From LMUY01 sp964242925 (GTDB taxonomy: Bacteria > Pseudomonadota > Alphaproteobacteria > Acetobacterales > Acetobacteraceae), in contig CAXTBW010000058.1 of the NCBI GenBank assembly GCA_964242925.1, forward strand, positions 1-26,962: DNA of 26,962 nt, read 5' to 3'. Each line of letters starts with the position of its first letter. The first letter of the stretch is position 1. The position numbers and the translations under genes were made by a program. Shown piece after piece: positions 1 to 7,538 of this stretch. Below the pieces are notes generated by a model, which had not been told where the DNA came from, ran no database searches, and saw only the letters and a list, made by a program, of their open reading frames with translations.

Positions 1-2
1 CC

Positions 3-344
3 TCCATCTCCGCCTTCCGCGCCACCAAGCGCAACCCGCCCTACGGCGCCATCAAGGCCGCAGTCGCCCACTACACAGCCAGCCAAGCGCGCACCTTGGC
101 GGCCGACGGCGTGCGCGCCAACTGCGTCGCCCCCGGCTCGATCGAATTCCCGGGCGGCACGTGGGAGCACCGCCGGACCGCGGACCCGGCGCTGTACCAG
201 GGCACGCTTGCGCAGATCCCGTTCGGCCGCATGGGCACGCCGGAGGAGGTGGCGGAGGTCGCGCTGTTCCTTGCCTCCGACCGCGCGCGCTGGGTCACCG
301 GGCAAACCATCGTGGTGGACGGGGGCCAACTGCTTGGCCCGTGA
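3..344 (+). CDS. SDR family oxidoreductase, C-terminal part (5' truncated by window edge)
   Basis: An open frame runs in from the window edge and ends with TGA at 342-344, giving 113 residues of the C-terminal half of a short-chain dehydrogenase/reductase. The reading SISAF followed by YGAIK shows the family's catalytic Tyr-x-x-x-Lys pair, normally preceded by an active-site Ser. Downstream come NCVAPGSI, which matches the usual N-x-[IV]-x-PG motif, and the C-terminal VTGQTIVVDGG signature. These enzymes are cytosolic NAD(P)-dependent oxidoreductases of about 250 residues. The substrate cannot be told from this part, and the Rossmann nucleotide-binding end lies outside the window. The next gene starts 216 bases downstream and need not be co-transcribed. 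The family call is firm; the function is open. Confidence 0.9.
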   Translation, partial: SISAFRATKRNPPYGAIKAAVAHYTASQARTLAADGVRANCVAPGSIEFPGGTWEHRRTADPALYQGTLAQIPFGRMGTPEEVAEVALFLASDRARWVTGQTIVVDGGQLLGP

Positions 345-560
345 CCGGAGCGCGATCACTTGCGTTATCGGCGGTGTCGAAGGCGGATCGATCCGCTTGC
401 AATCAGAAGCGGGCGGCATGGCCGGACATGGCTGGTCCGCCGTGCCGAGCACGGCAATCAGAAGCGGACGTTCGTATGCATCGCCTGCCTGATCTATATC
501 CGTGACGGCCGGATTCCTTTAAAGGAACGTCTTACCGCCTCGGAACTAGGAGAATGTCTT
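345..560 (+). promoter_or_regulatory. Leader region with two 14-bp palindromes and a 14-bp direct repeat
   Basis: This non-coding stretch before the gene at 561 is unusually structured. A perfect palindrome, GCGGATCGATCCGC, lies at 383-396, and a second, TTCCTTTAAAGGAA, at 514-527. The 14-mer GCAATCAGAAGCGG occurs at 399-412 and again at 454-467. The first copy can also fold back, pairing CCGCTT at 393-398 with AAGCGG at 407-412, which would compete with the adjacent palindrome. A ribosome-binding site, AGGAGA, sits at 548-553. Binding sites or a structured 5' UTR for the downstream gene are possible readings; no known regulator consensus was recognised. Confidence 0.45.
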
Positions 561-968
561 ATGGCCAAATCACCTGGCCCGCCCAAAGCCAAGTCGGCGG
601 CCCCAGCGCAATTCGACATGAACAGCCGCGAGCGGAAAGGCGGCAAGGGCGGCCCTGGTGGTCCAGGCCGCGGTCGTGACGACAAGCGCCCGCCCAGCCG
701 CATTGTGAACCTGCCGCCCACTTTGGTTGATCGCGGCGAGGGGTGGATCATCCGAAAGGTCGGCAAGATCGACCAGGCCTCCCACGTCGCCGTGGGCGCT
801 GAATACCACCTGATCTTCGAAGACCGCGATCCGCTGGTGTTCGATCATCTTGGCGCCGCCAGAGACCGCGCCAAAGAGGCTCCCCCGGAGATTGCGCTGG
901 TCGCGGAGGCGCCGGCCGAGCCGGCCGAGGAAGCCTTTGCCGAAGAAGCGCCGGCCGAAGGACTCTAG
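561..968 (+). CDS. Unknown protein: Gly/Arg/Lys-rich N-terminus, compact core, acidic Ala/Glu tail
   Basis: This encodes 135 residues, and I do not recognise the family. The ATG at 561 is chosen over upstream in-frame codons because AGGAGA lies 7 bases before it. Residues 1-50 are basic and low-complexity, rich in Gly, Lys, Arg and Pro. Residues 50-100 look like a small folded domain, including GEGWIIRKVGKID and GAEYHLIFEDRDPLVFDHLG. The C-terminal 30 residues repeat Ala, Pro and Glu (EAPAEPAEEA and similar). No signal peptide or membrane segment is visible. A basic Gly-rich arm is common in nucleic-acid-binding proteins, but that is only an analogy. It is a single gene, with about 100 bases to the next, which faces the other way. 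Confidence 0.7.
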   Translation: MAKSPGPPKAKSAAPAQFDMNSRERKGGKGGPGGPGRGRDDKRPPSRIVNLPPTLVDRGEGWIIRKVGKIDQASHVAVGAEYHLIFEDRDPLVFDHLGAARDRAKEAPPEIALVAEAPAEPAEEAFAEEAPAEGL

Positions 969-1068
969 GCCAGCGGGCCCCATGCCGCGTGCACGCCGCA
1001 ATCGGCCCGGTCGGCGCTCCCACCTCCGCCGCTGGCTTGCTGCGGGACTGGACAGTGGTAGCCGCCAG

Positions 1069-1602
1069 TCAGTTTAGGCTTGCCGGACCCGCCACAAAGC
1101 GCGCGCCGTTCAGGCCGTGGCGGCGGACCGCGTCCTCGGTGCGCGGCATCGCATGGCCGGCCGCCGTCACCACCGTCATAAGCCGCCCTGCCCGGTCGCT
1201 GCCGATGGCGGCCCAGCGCCGATCGACCAGGCGCCCCAGCAGGCCGGTGGCGTCCGCCTCTCGGTGCGCACTCTCCAACGCGAGGACATCCAGCAGGAGG
1301 TGCTCGTCGGCGCTCACCTCGTCATTGCACACGCAGTTCACCTCCAGGGTGCGGCTGGCGCCGTGGCAAAGCGCGCGCATGAACTCGTCCAGCGCCGCCA
1401 CCCCCGCCGGCGCATGCAAGCTGTTGAACAGTCCGGCAAGGCGACGCCCGGCTACGTCGGCCCGCGTCGGGTCGGCATGACCCAGGGCCCAGGCGCGCAT
1501 CGCCCAAAGCATGGCGGCTTCCAGCAGCGGCAGATCATCGGGCGCGGCATGTCCTGCGCGCGCATGCTGGTGGGCTGGCCCGGCGTGACGGACGAAGTTC
1601 AT
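1069..1602 (-). CDS. Conserved-looking hypothetical protein beside a Fur-box-like sequence
   Basis: This encodes 177 residues starting MNFVRHAG. The start at 1602 is preferred over longer in-frame extensions because GAGGAG stands at the right distance, and because the extended part would run through the Fur-like site and the exbB remnant. The protein is mainly helical with no signal peptide or transmembrane segment. Notable features are His residues near the N-terminus (HAGPAHQHARAGH), a helical EAAMLWAMRAWALG stretch and a VNCVCNDEVSADEHLL segment with a Cys-x-Cys pair. I cannot name the family. It lies back to back with a wrecked exbB-tonB locus, which suggests a former or present role in iron or TonB-linked physiology; that is inferred from position only. 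The frame is intact, unlike its neighbours on the other side. Confidence 0.7.
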   Translation of the reverse strand: MNFVRHAGPAHQHARAGHAAPDDLPLLEAAMLWAMRAWALGHADPTRADVAGRRLAGLFNSLHAPAGVAALDEFMRALCHGASRTLEVNCVCNDEVSADEHLLLDVLALESAHREADATGLLGRLVDRRWAAIGSDRAGRLMTVVTAAGHAMPRTEDAVRRHGLNGARFVAGPASLN

Positions 1603-1632
1603 CGGCTGCTCCTCGTTTGCGGCGGACCCTAG

Positions 1633-1657
1633 TTGCGAATGACTTGCGATTGCAAGT
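1633..1657 (-). promoter_or_regulatory. Fur-box-like operator
   Basis: Between the unknown gene (start 1602) and the exbB remnant lies an AT-richer element. On the plus strand it contains GCGAATGA, then TTGC, then GATTGCAA, with partial dyad symmetry. It resembles the Fur operators seen before iron-uptake genes in alphaproteobacteria, which are built around AATGA...TCATT-like half sites. It sits about 30 bases upstream of the start codon of the minus-strand gene, where a repressor site would be expected. The match is by eye and imperfect. Confidence 0.45.
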
Positions 1658-1675
1658 GAGCTGTTGTCCGCCAAG

Positions 1676-2598
1676 ATGAATTCTCGACGAGCTTGGCGAA
1701 GCGCGCGCCTGCCTTGCACGCCGCACCCCTCGCCTGGTCGCCAGGGATGGTGGGCTGCGCCGCATTGCCGTTGATCGCGCAAGCGCAGGAGCATGCCGCA
1801 AGGGCGTTGCTGCCGGCGGACTTGTCGCCCTGGGGCATGATCACCAACGCCGGCTGGGTGGTGCGCTGGTCCGCGCGGCGCGGGCGGAGGTGACGGCCTC
1901 CTCCCGCACGGGCGCGGACGGGATCAAGGAGCGCAGCGGCTGGAAGCTCGAGCGGATGGCGGGCGCCGCGGCGCGCGACATGGGCCGGGCGACCGGCATC
2001 CTCGCCACCATCGCCGCCCACGGGACCGTTCGTCGGCTGTTCGGCACGGTGTGGGGGATCATGAACAGCTTCGTCGGCATCTCGCTCGCAGACCACGAAC
2101 CTGGCGGTCGTGGCGCCTGGCATCGCGGAGGCGTTGCTGGCCACCGCCGTTGGCGCCGCGGCCGCCTATTGTTCACCGGCCGCAGCCGCAAGCCGCTATG
2201 CCCCGCCCGGCGGCGCCGCCGGCTCCCACCTCCGCGCCATACGCCGCCGCCCTGCCGCAGGCCGCCGCTTCGGCCCGGCCCGCATCGGCCGCCCCCTCGC
2301 CGCCCTCGGACGCAGTCCCGACGTGGCGGAGCGAGTGGTGCGTCGGCTGCAGCAGGCCAAGGGCTATCCGCAGGATGCGCGGAGCCGGGGCGATCAGGGC
2401 GTGGCGCTCGTCACCTTCACGATCGATCGGAACGGGCGCGTGCTGTCCGCGGCTTTGGCCCGCAGCTCGAGGTCGGCCACGCTGGACGAGGAGGCCGTCG
2501 CCATGATCCACCGCGCCGACCCGCTGCCGGCCATGCCGGCCGAGATGCAGGGCAGTTCGGCGACGCTGACGGTTCCGGCCAACTTCACATTGCGCTGA
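1676..2598 (+). pseudogene. exbB-exbD-tonB remnant (internally deleted and frameshifted)
   Basis: Pieces of a TonB energy-transduction operon can be read only by changing frame repeatedly. In the frame of 1693, a signal-peptide-like end (AQAQ) precedes DLSPWGM, the ExbB N-terminal motif. The first membrane segment is then missing. In the frame of 1890, GWKLERMAGAAARDMGRATG and LFGTVWGIMNSFVGIS are typical ExbB TM2 sequence. After a shift near 2090, TTNLAVVAPGIAEALLATA is ExbB TM3. ExbD is absent: the next segment, about 2165-2335 in a third frame, is Pro/Ala-rich (PQPQAAMPRPAAPPAP), like the TonB spacer. Another shift near 2335 leads to the TonB C-terminal domain (VVRRLQQAKGYP, FTIDRNGRVLSA, LDEEAVAMI), ending at a proper TonB stop, 2596-2598. 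A functional ExbB, ExbD or TonB cannot be made from this. Confidence 0.85.
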
Positions 2599-2618
2599 CA
2601 GCGCGGGCCGGCCAAGCC

Positions 2619-4016
2619 TTATCGAGAGGGCGGCAACCCGCCAAGCAAGCCGGCAAGGTGGGTCGCCAGCGCCTCGCACTGACGGCGCAGATCCGGCACG
2701 GCCGTCATCTCCCAGAACATCGCCTTGGTGATTGGCCCAACCGCGAACAGCTGACGCGACACCGCCCCGGACGCCTCGCGCAGGGCGCAGGCGCCAGTCA
2801 CGTCGAGCCCGAGGCGCAGCGGGTCGGGCCGCGCCAGGCCCGTGTCCAGCAAGGCCCGCAACAACGAATCGCTGGTGCGCTGGTAGTCGCACGACGGCCC
2901 GGAGCAGTTGATGACCCGGCCCGCTGTCAGCGTGTCCTCCCCGCCGCCATCCCTGGACCGTAGGCGGAACCTTATCTCCACACCGCCGGCGCCATCGGGC
3001 CGATAAGCCTGGATGCGGCCGGCGCGAACGCGAAGCTGACCGGATGCCTGCGCGGCTGCGATCCGGTCCGCTACGGCTGGCGCCATGCGATGGCGGTGCA
3101 CGTCCCACCACGGGCGCAGGTGGCGCAGGAAGGCCGCCCGATCGCGCGACGACATGGACTGCCAGATGTCTTGGGTGAAGGGACGGAGCGCGTCCACGGT
3201 GCTCTGCCACGGGCCGCCCTGCGAGACCGCCTGCCGCGCCGCAGCGCGCATGAACCGCAGCAGCGCGATGGCGCTGGTTGGGAAGGACGGAACGGAGTCG
3301 CGCGGCAACGCCGGCCCGTCGGCATGGCGCAGCGGCAACAGGCCACGCCGGGACAGCGCGGTGATCGGGCCGACATGCCCGCGGTCGAGCAGCGAGATCA
3401 CGGTGTCGATGGTGGTCAGCCCGGTGCCGACCAGCAAAACCGGCGCCGCCGGGTCGAGCCCGTCCAAGGCGCCGGGCTCCCAAGGGTCGGCGCGGTACAG
3501 CGCGCCGTCGTAGAATCGCGGGTCATCGACACGGGGTGGCTCGGGCGGGAAATTACCGGTGGCGAGCACCGCGATGTCGGCGGACACAAGCCGTTCACGG
3601 TCGAGTTGCAGAGCGAGTTCCGCGCCATGCGGCCGGATGCATTGCACCTCCCCGCGCACGAGCAGCAGGCGGTTGGTGATGTCGGGACGCCGCAACTCGG
3701 TTTTCAGCAGGTCTCGCATGTAAGCGCCAAACGCATGCCGTGGGACGAAGCACTGACCGGTGCTGTCCTGCCAGGCCGGATGCTTGTGCAGCCATTGCAG
3801 GAAATCGGCCGGACGATTCTGGAACGCGCTCATTCGCGCCGCCGGCACGTTCAGCAGGTGATTGGGGTTGCCGCTCCCATAGGCGAGACCGTGGCCGAAG
3901 CGGCGCGAGCGCTCGATCAGCAGCACCCTCGTGCCGGACGGCGCCCGGCGCAGCGCATGCAAGGCGAGCAGCGTCCCGCTGAACCCTGCGCCCACGATGG
4001 CGAGTGTGCGGCTCAA
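2619..4016 (-). CDS. YdhS-like FAD/NAD(P)-binding protein
   Basis: This encodes 465 residues of an uncharacterised flavoprotein family related to YdhS and distantly to N-hydroxylating monooxygenases. An N-terminal dinucleotide-binding motif, VGAGFSG, is at residues 8-14. LLNVPAARMSAF near 54-65 is family-typical, LATGN at 151-155 is the ATG motif of flavin oxidoreductases, and a second Rossmann motif, LLVGTGLTTID, lies near 194-204. The C-terminal FWEMTAVPDLRRQ is also characteristic. No signal peptide is seen, so it is probably cytosolic. The start is a TTG at 4014-4016 that overlaps the stop of the truncated cysC frame upstream; no ATG fits the family N-terminus. Translation may depend on coupling to that remnant. 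The substrate is unknown. Confidence 0.85.
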   Translation of the reverse strand: MSRTLAIVGAGFSGTLLALHALRRAPSGTRVLLIERSRRFGHGLAYGSGNPNHLLNVPAARMSAFQNRPADFLQWLHKHPAWQDSTGQCFVPRHAFGAYMRDLLKTELRRPDITNRLLLVRGEVQCIRPHGAELALQLDRERLVSADIAVLATGNFPPEPPRVDDPRFYDGALYRADPWEPGALDGLDPAAPVLLVGTGLTTIDTVISLLDRGHVGPITALSRRGLLPLRHADGPALPRDSVPSFPTSAIALLRFMRAAARQAVSQGGPWQSTVDALRPFTQDIWQSMSSRDRAAFLRHLRPWWDVHRHRMAPAVADRIAAAQASGQLRVRAGRIQAYRPDGAGGVEIRFRLRSRDGGGEDTLTAGRVINCSGPSCDYQRTSDSLLRALLDTGLARPDPLRLGLDVTGACALREASGAVSRQLFAVGPITKAMFWEMTAVPDLRRQCEALATHLAGLLGGLPPSR

Positions 4017-4387
4017 CCAGGCATCTCGCGCGCGCGCGCCAGGGCGCGATCGGCAGGGGGCGCAGAGATGAGCCCGACGATCACGACCTGCCCCGGCTCC
4101 GTGAACAGCCGCGCCACCGCGGCTGTTCGGCGTCTGTTTTCGCTCCGGCCGCTCTCGCTGAAGCCCAGGTCACGATTCAGCCCCGCCCTCACTGTGTCCC
4201 CGTCAAGCACGACACCGTCGATGCCGCGATCGAACAGAGCCTGCCCCGCGGCCCAGGCCGACGCGCCTTTACCGGAACCCGGCAGTTCCGTCGGCAGGCC
4301 GCTCTCGCTCGCTGTCGATATGGTCGAGGACGGAGGCAAGGTCGCTATGCATTGGCGTCTTCCACATCGTGCAGTTGCAACAGCCAA
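4013..4387 (-). pseudogene. Truncated adenylylsulfate kinase (cysC-like) remnant
   Basis: The 124-residue frame contains recognisable APS kinase sequence. There is a P-loop-like GSGKGASAWA (the family has GSGKST), VVLDGDTVRAGLNRDLGFSE, which matches the conserved substrate-binding region, SENRRRTAAVARLF, and VVIVGLISAPPADRALAR. APS kinases phosphorylate adenylylsulfate to PAPS and are about 200 residues long. Here the C-terminal half ends at a stop right after the ISPF-equivalent position. The N-terminal 35 residues are unlike the family, and the key Ser/Thr of the P-loop is lost. The remnant runs straight into the TTG start of the flavoprotein gene. It is most likely a decaying fragment rather than an enzyme. 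Confidence 0.7.
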
Positions 4388-4496
4388 GTCTGATGGATCG
4401 CGAACCTTGGTGTTAGGGCAATCCTGTCGATCCTGCCAGCCGAATGATCTGCTTATGTCCGATATTGATGTTGCCGCGTCGCGCGGGATCGGGGCT

Positions 4497-5117
4497 TCAA
4501 TCGGTCTCTCGTAACGCCTGGACGAAGGCCGCGCCGCGGGCGCCGACGTCGTTCGCCGTGAAATTAGGTTTGTATAGCGCGGACCCTAGGCCAAAACCGG
4601 CCGCGCCAGCGGCGACATAGCTTGCCATGACGTCCGGCGTTATCCCGCCGACTGGCAAGAAAGCCGTGTCTTTCGGGAATACGCTGCGCCAGGCCTTCAG
4701 GATCGCCGGGGATATGGTTTCGGCGGGGAACAGCTTCAGCGCGTCTGCGCCATTGCGCAATGCGGCAAAGCCTTCCGTTGGCGTGGAGACCCCGGGCGTG
4801 CACGCGAGCCCTTGGTCCTTGGCCGCCCGCACCACTGCCGGGTCGCTATGCGGCATGACGATCAAGCGGCCGCCGGCAGCCGCCACCTCCGTCACCTGGC
4901 TTGGTTCGGTGACGGTGCCGGCGCCGATCAGGATGTCGGGACCGGCGAACGCTGCAAGACGGCGGATGCTCTCCATCGGATCGGGCGAGTTCAGCGGGAC
5001 CTCTATGATCGCGAAACCCACCTCCACAAGCGCGGCGCCGACCGATACGACCTCTCCGGGGGTGACGCCGCGGAGAATCGCGATCAGCGGCAAGCGGGCG
5101 AGATAGGGACGAAGCAT
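4497..5117 (-). CDS. dgoA: 2-dehydro-3-deoxy-6-phosphogalactonate aldolase
   Basis: This encodes 206 residues, the normal length for a class I KDPG/KDPGal aldolase. The protein is a TIM barrel that cleaves 2-keto-3-deoxy-6-phosphogalactonate to pyruvate and glyceraldehyde-3-phosphate in the cytosol. Visible family motifs are LIAILRGV (residues 11-18), the catalytic Glu in IIEVPLNSP (about E39), IGAGTV (64-69), the Schiff-base lysine in ALKLFPAE (K128), and the phosphate-binding LPVGGI and GLGSALY. LNSP and LKLFPAE favour the galactonate (DgoA) over the gluconate (Eda) branch. The ATG at 5117 overlaps the TGA of the upstream kinase gene by one base, so the two are translationally coupled. The frame is intact despite decay on both sides. 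Confidence 0.93.
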   Translation of the reverse strand: MLRPYLARLPLIAILRGVTPGEVVSVGAALVEVGFAIIEVPLNSPDPMESIRRLAAFAGPDILIGAGTVTEPSQVTEVAAAGGRLIVMPHSDPAVVRAAKDQGLACTPGVSTPTEGFAALRNGADALKLFPAETISPAILKAWRSVFPKDTAFLPVGGITPDVMASYVAAGAAGFGLGSALYKPNFTANDVGARGAAFVQALRETD

Positions 5118-6082
5118 CAGGCGTTTTCCTTGGACATGCCCACCAATCCGGCAGAGCAGGCGATCTGCCAGAGCCCGGCCTCGGTCGCGCCTGCGACGGT
5201 GAGCGTGTCCACGACGCCAAACAACGCCACGGCACGCTGGTAGCGCTCGCATAGCGACGGCTCGCCGATGAACGCCAGGCGACCCGACCCTTGCTGCAGG
5301 GCGCAGCGGACCTCGTCGCCGATAAGCAAGCCGGACAAGTATTCCAAGCTGTCGGCAGCCGCAAGCCTGCCGGACAGCACCAACGTGCGCGCGGAGAACA
5401 ACAACGGCGCAACCCCACCCGCGCTGTCCCGCGCGACGGCGACGCCCTGGGCGAAGGCGCCCGTTGACTCGGATGTGGGCGCGCCAGCCTCGGCAGCCGG
5501 GCGACCCAGGATCGAATGCGCCTGCAAGACCGCGAACAACTCCCCGGTCATGAACGTCTGGAAGCTCGCAATGCCGCCATCCCGCACCGATACCCATTTG
5601 CAATGAGTGCCCGGCATGACCAAACGCGCGTTCTGCCGAAGGTCAGGATACAGGAGCAGGGCGCCGAAGATCTGGGTTTCTTCCCCGCGCATGACCTCGG
5701 GCCGGGTTGAGTCCATCGCAACGCCGGGCACGATGTGCAGCGTGGCGCCCGAGCCAGCCGGTATGGCGAGGAGGCCAGTTGCGACCGATTGCAAACCGGC
5801 GGGCGCCTGGCAGTACGGCGCCTGTCGCCAGCCTTGCGCGCTGCCGATCATGCCGCAGGCAAGCGCCGGCAGGCCGGGCGCGGCCTGCAGCCACTCCCCC
5901 GTGACGGCGGCGAACACGTCGGGGAAGCCACCCTGCGCGATCTGCATGATGCCAAGCGGCTTGGCCTGCCGAGCCAGCACGACGCCGCCGTCGCCGAGCA
6001 AGAAGGCGCGCAAGGACGAAGTGCCCCAATCGAGTGCGATCAGCCGCGGGGTCCGACTTGCAGGTGCTCCAGCTGGCGCCAT
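5117..6082 (-). CDS. dgoK: 2-dehydro-3-deoxygalactonokinase
   Basis: This encodes 321 residues, near the usual size of about 300 for DgoK. The enzyme phosphorylates 2-keto-3-deoxygalactonate with ATP, making the substrate of the adjacent aldolase. The N-terminal LIALDWGTSSLRAF (residues 14-27) is the phosphate-binding segment of the actin-like sugar-kinase fold. CGMIGS, the EETQIFGAL segment, PGTHCKWV and FMTGELFAVL are typical of the family. Together with dgoA it covers the last two steps of the De Ley-Doudoroff galactonate route. The dehydratase, transporter and regulator are not in the window. No clear Shine-Dalgarno precedes the ATG at 6082, and the upstream 300 bases hold no recognisable gene. 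Confidence 0.92.
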   Translation of the reverse strand: MAPAGAPASRTPRLIALDWGTSSLRAFLLGDGGVVLARQAKPLGIMQIAQGGFPDVFAAVTGEWLQAAPGLPALACGMIGSAQGWRQAPYCQAPAGLQSVATGLLAIPAGSGATLHIVPGVAMDSTRPEVMRGEETQIFGALLLYPDLRQNARLVMPGTHCKWVSVRDGGIASFQTFMTGELFAVLQAHSILGRPAAEAGAPTSESTGAFAQGVAVARDSAGGVAPLLFSARTLVLSGRLAAADSLEYLSGLLIGDEVRCALQQGSGRLAFIGEPSLCERYQRAVALFGVVDTLTVAGATEAGLWQIACSAGLVGMSKENA

Positions 6083-6380
6083 GCTACGCTGGCGCGGATT
6101 GGATGAGCTCGGCGGTCGGCTTGGCGGCTATGTGCGCCTCGAAGGATGCGCCAGTTTGGGGCGCCGCAAACCCGGCGCTTTCCTCGACCGACGGACGCCT
6201 AGCAAGGGCCAATGGCATGCGCGTCGTCCCCACGGCAGAAGTTCGGATCGCTGGTCGTTCGGGGAGGATGTTATTAGGCCATGCGACGAGTCAATCGCGT
6301 TGGCTTTCGCCGGATGGTCGCGCGCTGGCGGCTGGCCTGCCATCGCCCAACTAGACAATCCTTCGTGCCGGACGACACGG
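6083..6380. other. Gene-free stretch upstream of dgoK
   Basis: No frame here resembles a protein family I recognise, and no promoter, terminator or repeat stands out. It lies between the intact dgoK start and the stop of a TonB remnant on the same strand, so it may contain further decayed sequence and the dgoK promoter. Confidence 0.4.
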
Positions 6381-6551
6381 CTACCGCGCGAGCGTGTAGC
6401 GAACGGGCAGAGTGATGGAGAGGTGACCCGGCGTCGGCGCAGGCGGCGGGGAGAGATGGGCGCCACGCAACAACGCCTGGGCTGCCTCGTCCAGAACGAC
6501 CAAACCAGAACTGCCGACCAACGCCACCGCGGTCACCACCCCGCCCCCATC
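6381..6551 (-). pseudogene. Second TonB C-terminal domain remnant
   Basis: Read on the minus strand, 56 codons ending at TAG (6381-6383) give a TonB C-terminal half-domain. The segments are DGGGVVTAVALVGSSG, then VVLDEAAQALLRGAH, then SPPPAPTPGH, and a terminal LPVRYTLAR. The SSG...LDEAA...PPP...LPVRY order is the TonB_C pattern, and the terminal Arg next to the stop matches a natural C-terminus. Upstream, the frame meets a stop at 6561-6563 and the DNA changes to a TonB-dependent receptor on the other strand. The spacer, membrane anchor and first part of the domain are therefore missing. It differs in sequence from the TonB remnant ending at 2598, so it is a different paralogue. Confidence 0.75.
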
Positions 6552-6556
6552 AATCG

Positions 6557-7538
6557 TTGTTCAACGGCGTGTCGCAAACGGCGGCGCGTTCGGTGCTCTC
6601 GACCGGGGAGCAGACCGATGCGAGCTGGCGGGTGAACGGGCAACACACCGTGCGCAGCGGGTTCCAGGCGCTCGGCGAGCGCAACGTGTCGAGAACGGAC
6701 TCGCTGGTCGTGTCGACGCTGGGCACGCCGGATGGCAGTTCCGTTTCGGACACGCCGTTCAACATCCACGAGGGGACCGGGAGACCGGCACGCTCCTCGG
6801 GGTCTACGCGCAGGACGAGTGGCGCGTCACGCCGAAGCTGACCATCAACTACGGCCTGCGGTTCGACCAGGTCGACGAGTATACCCACGAGAACCAAGTC
6901 AGCCCACGCATCAATACGGTGTGGCGGCCGTTCGAGGGGACCAGCGTGCATGGCGGCTGCTCCCGCTTTTTCACGCCACCGCCGTTCGAACTGGTGTCCA
7001 GCAACAGCATCGCCCAGTTCGCCAGCACGTCCGTCGCGGCCGAGGTCACGCAGAACAGCACGGTGAAGGCCGAGCGCGACAACTATTTCGACGCCGGCAT
7101 CGACCAGATCATGCTGCCTGGCCTGAGCGTGGGCGTGGATGCGTGTTGCCCTGCCATACATCAGCAGGCGTTGGATGCCTCTCGATCACGACCAGCGCTG
7201 GACCGGGTCGAGCGGCGCCGCGTACGCCTTGTTCGAAGGCATGCGCGCCGGCGCGTTTGTCGGCGAATTTGTTGGTCGGCAGTGGATTGCGCGCCGACTA
7301 CAGCTCCGTCAACGGGGACGTGCCGAACGGGCGGGCGCTGCCGGGCTACTACACGGTCAACCTATCGGCGGTGCAAACCATCAAGACCGGCTATGTCGGG
7401 CAGACGCAGCTCCGTCTGGATGTCGTCAACCTGATGGATCGAAAATACGAGATCCGCGATGGGACCGGCGTCGGCGTCGGCGCACCGCAGTTTAGGTTGC
7501 GCCGGACGATGCTCGCCGGGATCGCTCAGCCGTTCTGA
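6557..7538 (+). pseudogene. TonB-dependent outer-membrane receptor remnant
   Basis: Receptor barrel sequence is spread over three frames. At 6557-6780 it reads FNGVSQTAARSVLSTGEQTD, ending SDTPFNIHEGTG. A one-base loss near 6781 moves it to a frame carrying GVYAQDEWRVTPKLTINYGL, RFDQVDEYTHENQVSPRIN, FFTPPPFELV and KAERDNYFDAGIDQIMLPG. Near 7139 it changes frame again, with barrel strands missing, to PLDHDQRWTGSSGAAY. Near 7245 a third shift gives NLLVGSGLRADY, GDVPNGRALPGYYTVNLS and the C-terminus QTQLRLDVVNLMDRKYEIRD followed by RRTMLAGIAQPF and TGA at 7536-7538. The terminal Phe is the barrel insertion signal. The plug domain and N-terminus are absent. It abuts the inverted TonB remnant, so a deletion or inversion joined them. 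Confidence 0.85.
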
